Below, in pieces: positions 62,043 through 64,000 of a DNA stretch of 64,000 bases. Source of the DNA: WTFY01 sp026713925 (GTDB taxonomy: Bacteria > Pseudomonadota > Gammaproteobacteria > UBA4575); the NCBI GenBank assembly GCA_963662355.1, contig OY759361.1, forward strand, positions 1,860,001 to 1,924,000, in the 5' to 3' direction. The notes beneath the pieces are model-generated. The model saw nothing but the letters and a program-made list of their open reading frames with translations, ran no database searches and was not told where the DNA came from. How positions within the stretch are numbered: the stretch's first letter is position 1; each line of letters starts with the position of its first letter. Made by a program: the position numbers and the translations under genes.

Positions 62043-62060
62043 TGACTCAGTTACCCTTTG

Positions 62061-63008
62061 TTATATTCTTTCTATATCACGTTCACCAAAAATCCCTGTG
62101 GGGCGTATCAATATAAAAACCAATGCCGTTAAGTACGCCCACCAGTGCTCAATTCCCTGACCACCAAACACATCGGCAAAAAAGATCTCGCCAATTTTCT
62201 CACTGGCTCCAATAATCAAACCGCCAACAAGGCATCCTGGAATCGATGTTAAGCCACCGATCAAAATTACCGGTAAGCCCTTCAAAACAGCCCATGTCAG
62301 TGTAAAGGAAACACTTAATCGGTCCGCCCAAATGAGGCCAGCAATAAAGCAAATTATGCCAGTTACAGCCCAGACAATAGCCCAGATCTTAGCCAGTGGA
62401 ATGCCCACTGCCTGTGATGCCATGTGATCATCTGACACGGCCCGTAACGAAAGACCTGTACGCGTGTACTGAAAAAACAAATAGAGACCTACTACCATGC
62501 CCAAGGCAACAGCAGCTGCAAAACCATCAAATTTACTTACCAATATATCTAGCCAAGGGATAACTTCAGAAACGAATACAGGGTCAGTGGGGATGCCCAG
62601 TTCAACACCGTGGACAGCTGAATCCCAAGTACCCTGCGCCAGACCCTCCAGAAAATAGTTCACACCTACTGTCGCCATAAACAGTGACAGCAAATTCTGG
62701 TTTGCCAACGGGCGCATAACGGTACGTTCAATGATGAGCCCAATGATCACCATCACAACACATGTGATGGCAAATGCTACCCAAAAGTTTACCTGCCGCT
62801 CAGTAAGACTGACAAAAGTTAATGCAGCAAATAAGAGCATAGTGCCCTGTGCAAAATTGAATACGCCGGATGATTTGTAGACCAGCACAAATCCAATTGC
62901 CACCAGGGAGTACATAATTCCGGATAGCATGCCTCCCACAAACACTTCAAGCCCAAATAAGGAGAACAGGTCTGCAAATGCTGTGACCAGCGAAGCTAAG
63001 ATTTCCAC
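62061..63008 (-). CDS. livH: Branched-chain amino acid type ABC transporter, permease LivH
   Basis: A 315-residue permease with about eight to nine hydrophobic segments. Family markers are YKSSGVFNFAQGTMLLFAA and RAVSDDHMASQAVGIPLAKI. It starts with GTG, preceded by a GAGGGGGC purine-rich site. It follows livG after 29 bp. Confidence 0.94.
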   Translation of the reverse strand: MEILASLVTAFADLFSLFGLEVFVGGMLSGIMYSLVAIGFVLVYKSSGVFNFAQGTMLLFAALTFVSLTERQVNFWVAFAITCVVMVIIGLIIERTVMRPLANQNLLSLFMATVGVNYFLEGLAQGTWDSAVHGVELGIPTDPVFVSEVIPWLDILVSKFDGFAAAVALGMVVGLYLFFQYTRTGLSLRAVSDDHMASQAVGIPLAKIWAIVWAVTGIICFIAGLIWADRLSVSFTLTWAVLKGLPVILIGGLTSIPGCLVGGLIIGASEKIGEIFFADVFGGQGIEHWWAYLTALVFILIRPTGIFGERDIERI

Positions 63009-63037
63009 TCGATTGCCCCCTCCCCTATGCCTGAATA

Positions 63038-63832
63038 TTAATTATCGTGACTGACGCCTAGGTAAGCATCAATTACATCTTTATTATTTTTAATTTCATT
63101 GGGCGTACCATCGCCAATTTTTTTGCCATAATCCATCACTACCACATGATCGGAAATATCCATCACGACTCCCATATCATGCTCGATCAAAACTATCGTA
63201 GTACCACGGTTGCGATTGATTTCCTGTATGAAGCATGCCATATCCAATTTTTCATCCAGATTCATCCCGGCAATAGGTTCGTCCAATAGTAGCATTTTTG
63301 GTTCTGCGGCCAAAGCTCGACCAAGCTCCACGCGCTTTTGTAGCCCATAAGATAATGAAGATACGTGGACTTTCCGAATCGACTGAAGACCCAAAAATTC
63401 AATGATTTCCTCAACCGCTTCACGATGCTCAAGTTCCTCACGCCGACTACGGCCAACCCCCAAGGCATTTTCGATGAACGTCGATTTCATCATCAGGTTT
63501 CGACCTGTCATGATGTTCTCAACTGTCGTCATTCCAGAAAACAGCGCAATGTTTTGGAAAGTTCGCCCAATTCCCATGACAGCTGCCGAGTGTGGTTTCA
63601 TCTTGGCAAACTTTTTCCCTTCATAGGTAATGGCCCCTTGTTGCGGAGTGTACACACCATTGATCACATTCAGCATCGAACTCTTTCCTGCGCCATTCGG
63701 ACCGATCACAGCACAGATTTCACCTTTGTAGACAGTAAAGCTTATATCTGTAATTGCTTTTGCACCCCCGAAGGACAGATCAATTCCCTCTATCACCATA
63801 TGAGGTACTTTTCCGTTTGCTCCATTTGCCAC
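63038..63832 (-). CDS. livG: Branched-chain amino acid type ABC transporter, ATPase LivG
   Basis: A 264-residue ABC ATPase with Walker A VIGPNGAGKSSMLNVING, the LivG-type insert around FIENALGVGRSRREELEH, the signature SLSYGLQKRVELGRAL and Walker B MLLLDEPIAGMN. It starts with GTG. It follows the acyl-CoA ligase gene after 12 bp, an arrangement seen in liv-like clusters that carry an AMP-forming ligase. Confidence 0.94.
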   Translation of the reverse strand: MANGANGKVPHMVIEGIDLSFGGAKAITDISFTVYKGEICAVIGPNGAGKSSMLNVINGVYTPQQGAITYEGKKFAKMKPHSAAVMGIGRTFQNIALFSGMTTVENIMTGRNLMMKSTFIENALGVGRSRREELEHREAVEEIIEFLGLQSIRKVHVSSLSYGLQKRVELGRALAAEPKMLLLDEPIAGMNLDEKLDMACFIQEINRNRGTTIVLIEHDMGVVMDISDHVVVMDYGKKIGDGTPNEIKNNKDVIDAYLGVSHDN

Positions 63833-63844
63833 CGTTACTACCTC

Positions 63845-64000
63845 TTATGCCGATTTCAACTTTATTCTTGCAAGTATCTCGCCACTTGTAGCATCCGTGA
63901 CTTCATAGGCCTTTTGCGATGAATATAACGAATCCACCAGTGCCTTGTGTCTACCCATAACAACATCTCGCCTGATTTTCCTTGAACGGGTAATTTCCCC
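63845..64000 (-). CDS. AMP-forming acyl-CoA synthetase, C-terminal end only
   Basis: The last 51 codons of a gene that continues beyond the window. The visible end begins GEITRSRKIRRDVV and continues with a helix and the strand KAYEVTDATSGEILARIKL. The GE-TR-RK-RR segment is the C-terminal hallmark of the long-chain acyl-CoA synthetase group linked to liv operons. It probably activates an acid brought in by the transporter, but the substrate is unknown. Confidence 0.7.
   Translation of the reverse strand, partial: GEITRSRKIRRDVVMGRHKALVDSLYSSQKAYEVTDATSGEILARIKLKSA

Overview
This window looks like chromosomal DNA of a gammaproteobacterium with a tetrahydromethanopterin (H4MPT)-linked one-carbon metabolism, that is, a methylotroph or a degrader of methylated sulfur compounds. 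The gammaproteobacterial signs are the rpoE-mucA-mucB-mucD block, a DUF1820 gene, dnaX-ybaB-recR with an SRP RNA gene beside dnaX, and a prfB with the programmed frameshift followed by lysS. I cannot name a genus.

Layout. 0-3.5 kb: ygfZ (cut by the window edge), lysS, prfB. 3.7-21.6 kb: a large C1-cofactor island. It holds a pteroate-synthase-like protein, DUF447, MfnB-, MfnD-, MfnE- and MfnF-like methylofuran enzymes, pabB, a HisA-like protein, a pyruvoyl-tetrahydropterin-synthase fusion, and the run mptG-mtdB-ATP-grasp-mch-RimK-CitG-fae. 22-24 kb: cysS and small genes. 24-31 kb: one leftward operon encoding a FwdD-like subunit, fhcB, fhcA, fhcD, fhcC, a 7Fe ferredoxin and a ferredoxin-NADP reductase. 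32-38 kb: DUF4242, a TlpA thioredoxin, and methanethiol oxidase (mtoX) with SCO and MauG partners; a second SCO gene diverges from it. 38-42 kb: pterin carbinolamine dehydratase, folD, a repeat-rich HvfA-type metallophore precursor, folP. 42-54 kb: housekeeping genes (lepA, rpoE regulon core, nadB, orn, recR, dnaX, SRP RNA). 54-55 kb: a tRNA remnant and tRNA-Ser. 55-60 kb: icd, aceA, RraA-like and metallo-beta-lactamase genes. 60-64 kb: a branched-chain amino acid type ABC transporter and the end of an acyl-CoA ligase.

How it fits together. MtoX oxidises methanethiol in the periplasm to formaldehyde, hydrogen sulfide and hydrogen peroxide. Formaldehyde is captured by Fae on H4MPT and oxidised by MtdB and Mch. 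The formyl group passes to methylofuran through FhcD and is released by FhcA. The cofactor genes at 3.7-21.6 kb make H4MPT and methylofuran for this route. FolD and FolP show that a separate folate pool coexists.

The two most interesting points are these. First, the Fhc complex keeps the cysteine motifs and a FwdD-like subunit expected of a redox-active Mo/W formylmethanofuran dehydrogenase, and its operon continues into ferredoxin and ferredoxin reductase genes. Second, an apparently orphan HvfA-type precursor with 11 EGKCG motifs lies about 3 kb from a methanethiol oxidase of a copper-dependent family and from SCO genes.
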